Shown: in pieces, positions 63,609 to 64,000 of the stretch
How positions within the stretch are numbered: the first letter of the stretch is position 1
Layout of the letters: each line of letters begins with the position of its first letter
Assembly (NCBI GenBank): GCA_905202055.1
Contig: CAJKQK010000002.1
Location: forward strand, 13,384-77,383
Length of the DNA stretch: 64,000 nt
Direction of reading: 5' to 3'
DNA from: an uncultured Oxalobacter sp.
GTDB taxonomy: Bacteria; Pseudomonadota; Gammaproteobacteria; Burkholderiales; Burkholderiaceae_D
Translations under genes and position numbers: made by a program
Notes under the pieces: model-generated
Told to the model about the DNA's origin: nothing
What the model saw: only the letters and a program-made list of their open reading frames with translations
Databases searched by the model: none

Positions 63609-64000
63609 ATGAAAAAAGCACTCTTTTTCCTCTTCCTGCTTGTCTATGCGACTGCCACGTCGTTGACCGTTCACGCAAAGCAAAAAGCGGCGGCGACCAC
63701 ACAGCAAAAACAGGTCAATAAAAAAACCGCATCCAAACGCGGCAAATCCAGAACGCCTGCCAAAAAAGCGGCAGACCCGGCCAGACAGAAACAGGCCGCT
63801 GAAAACGAACAGAAAAAAGTCCATACCCGGTTAAACACCCTCAAAAAGGAAATCGGGAAAACCGAAGTCGCCAAAGGCAAGGCAAGTGAAGCGCTGACCC
63901 AATCCCAGAAAGCCATCTCGACCACCGAACGCTCACTGCTGGAACTGGGCCAGAAAAAAACGGCGACCGAAAACAAACTGGCCCAACTTTCTTCCGAACA
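63609..64000 (+). CDS. EnvC-like murein hydrolase activator, 3' truncated by window
   Basis: First 130 codons of a secreted protein: signal peptide (KKALFFLFLLVYATATSLTVHA, two overlapping parts, cut near residue 23), a Lys/Ala/Gln-rich linker, then a long coiled coil (LNTLKKEIGKTE...ISTTERSLLELGQKK). This is the N-terminal layout of EnvC/NlpD-type M23 proteins, and gpmA upstream fits. The C-terminal LytM domain would lie beyond the window, so the call rests on architecture and synteny. Confidence 0.75.
   Translation, partial: MKKALFFLFLLVYATATSLTVHAKQKAAATTQQKQVNKKTASKRGKSRTPAKKAADPARQKQAAENEQKKVHTRLNTLKKEIGKTEVAKGKASEALTQSQKAISTTERSLLELGQKKTATENKLAQLSSE

Overview
The window is a 64-kb stretch of chromosomal, housekeeping-rich DNA (by eye about half G+C) from a betaproteobacterium of the Burkholderiales type. 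Gene orders typical of that group are present: the dcw cluster running into lpxC, a divergent DUF721/DciA gene, then secA-argJ-DUF815; orn-M48-rsgA; gpsA-secB-grxC-rhodanese facing gpmA-envC. The moderate G+C, an autotransporter with Gly/Asn-rich repeats, and an oxygen-independent MTA salvage set point me to Oxalobacter or a close relative in the Oxalobacteraceae. The genus is an inference, not something read directly.

Layout. 1-1.9 kb: 3' part of an autotransporter adhesin. 1.9-6.7 kb (minus): thiamine operon thiC-thiS-thiG-thiD-thiE behind a TPP riboswitch, divergent from valS. 9.6-15.5 kb (minus): a hydratase-family enzyme, then the secA-argJ-DUF815 group. 15.8-34.5 kb: dciA (plus), then the complete dcw cluster on the minus strand, mraZ-rsmH-ftsL-ftsI-murE-murF-mraY-murD-ftsW-murG-murC-ddlB-ftsQ-ftsA-ftsZ-lpxC, with start/stop overlaps at most junctions and an MraZ-type operator of four 10-bp repeats in front. 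34.8-35.2 kb: RNase P RNA with its own promoter. 35.2-39.4 kb: clsB with an endonuclease/exonuclease/phosphatase partner, waaA, and a minimal histidine kinase. 39.4-42.2 kb: orn, an Ste24-like M48 protease, rsgA. 42.3-44.7 kb: argF and argG. 44.8-48 kb: mtnP-aldolase-apt-mtnA. 48-53.4 kb: murB, yajQ, aroG with an aromatic leader peptide/attenuator, tldD, a nitrilase-family amidase. 53.5-60.4 kb: yhdP (AsmA-like) and glnE. 60.5-64 kb: gpsA, secB, grxC, a rhodanese-like protein, gpmA, and the start of an envC-like gene cut by the window end.

Most interesting signals: (1) a 27-codon leader ORF between tldD and aroG with nine Phe/Tyr/Trp residues among residues 4-14, followed by a Rho-independent terminator and an alternative antiterminator pairing, which is a textbook attenuator in front of DAHP synthase; (2) the mtnP-class II aldolase-apt-mtnA operon, which fits the oxygen-independent 'DHAP shunt' for 5'-methylthioadenosine; (3) the mraZ operator; (4) a TPP riboswitch with a visible Shine-Dalgarno-sequestering stem; (5) a sensorless histidine kinase and a rhodanese domain without its catalytic cysteine. 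No IS elements, CRISPR arrays, prophage or tRNA genes were seen.
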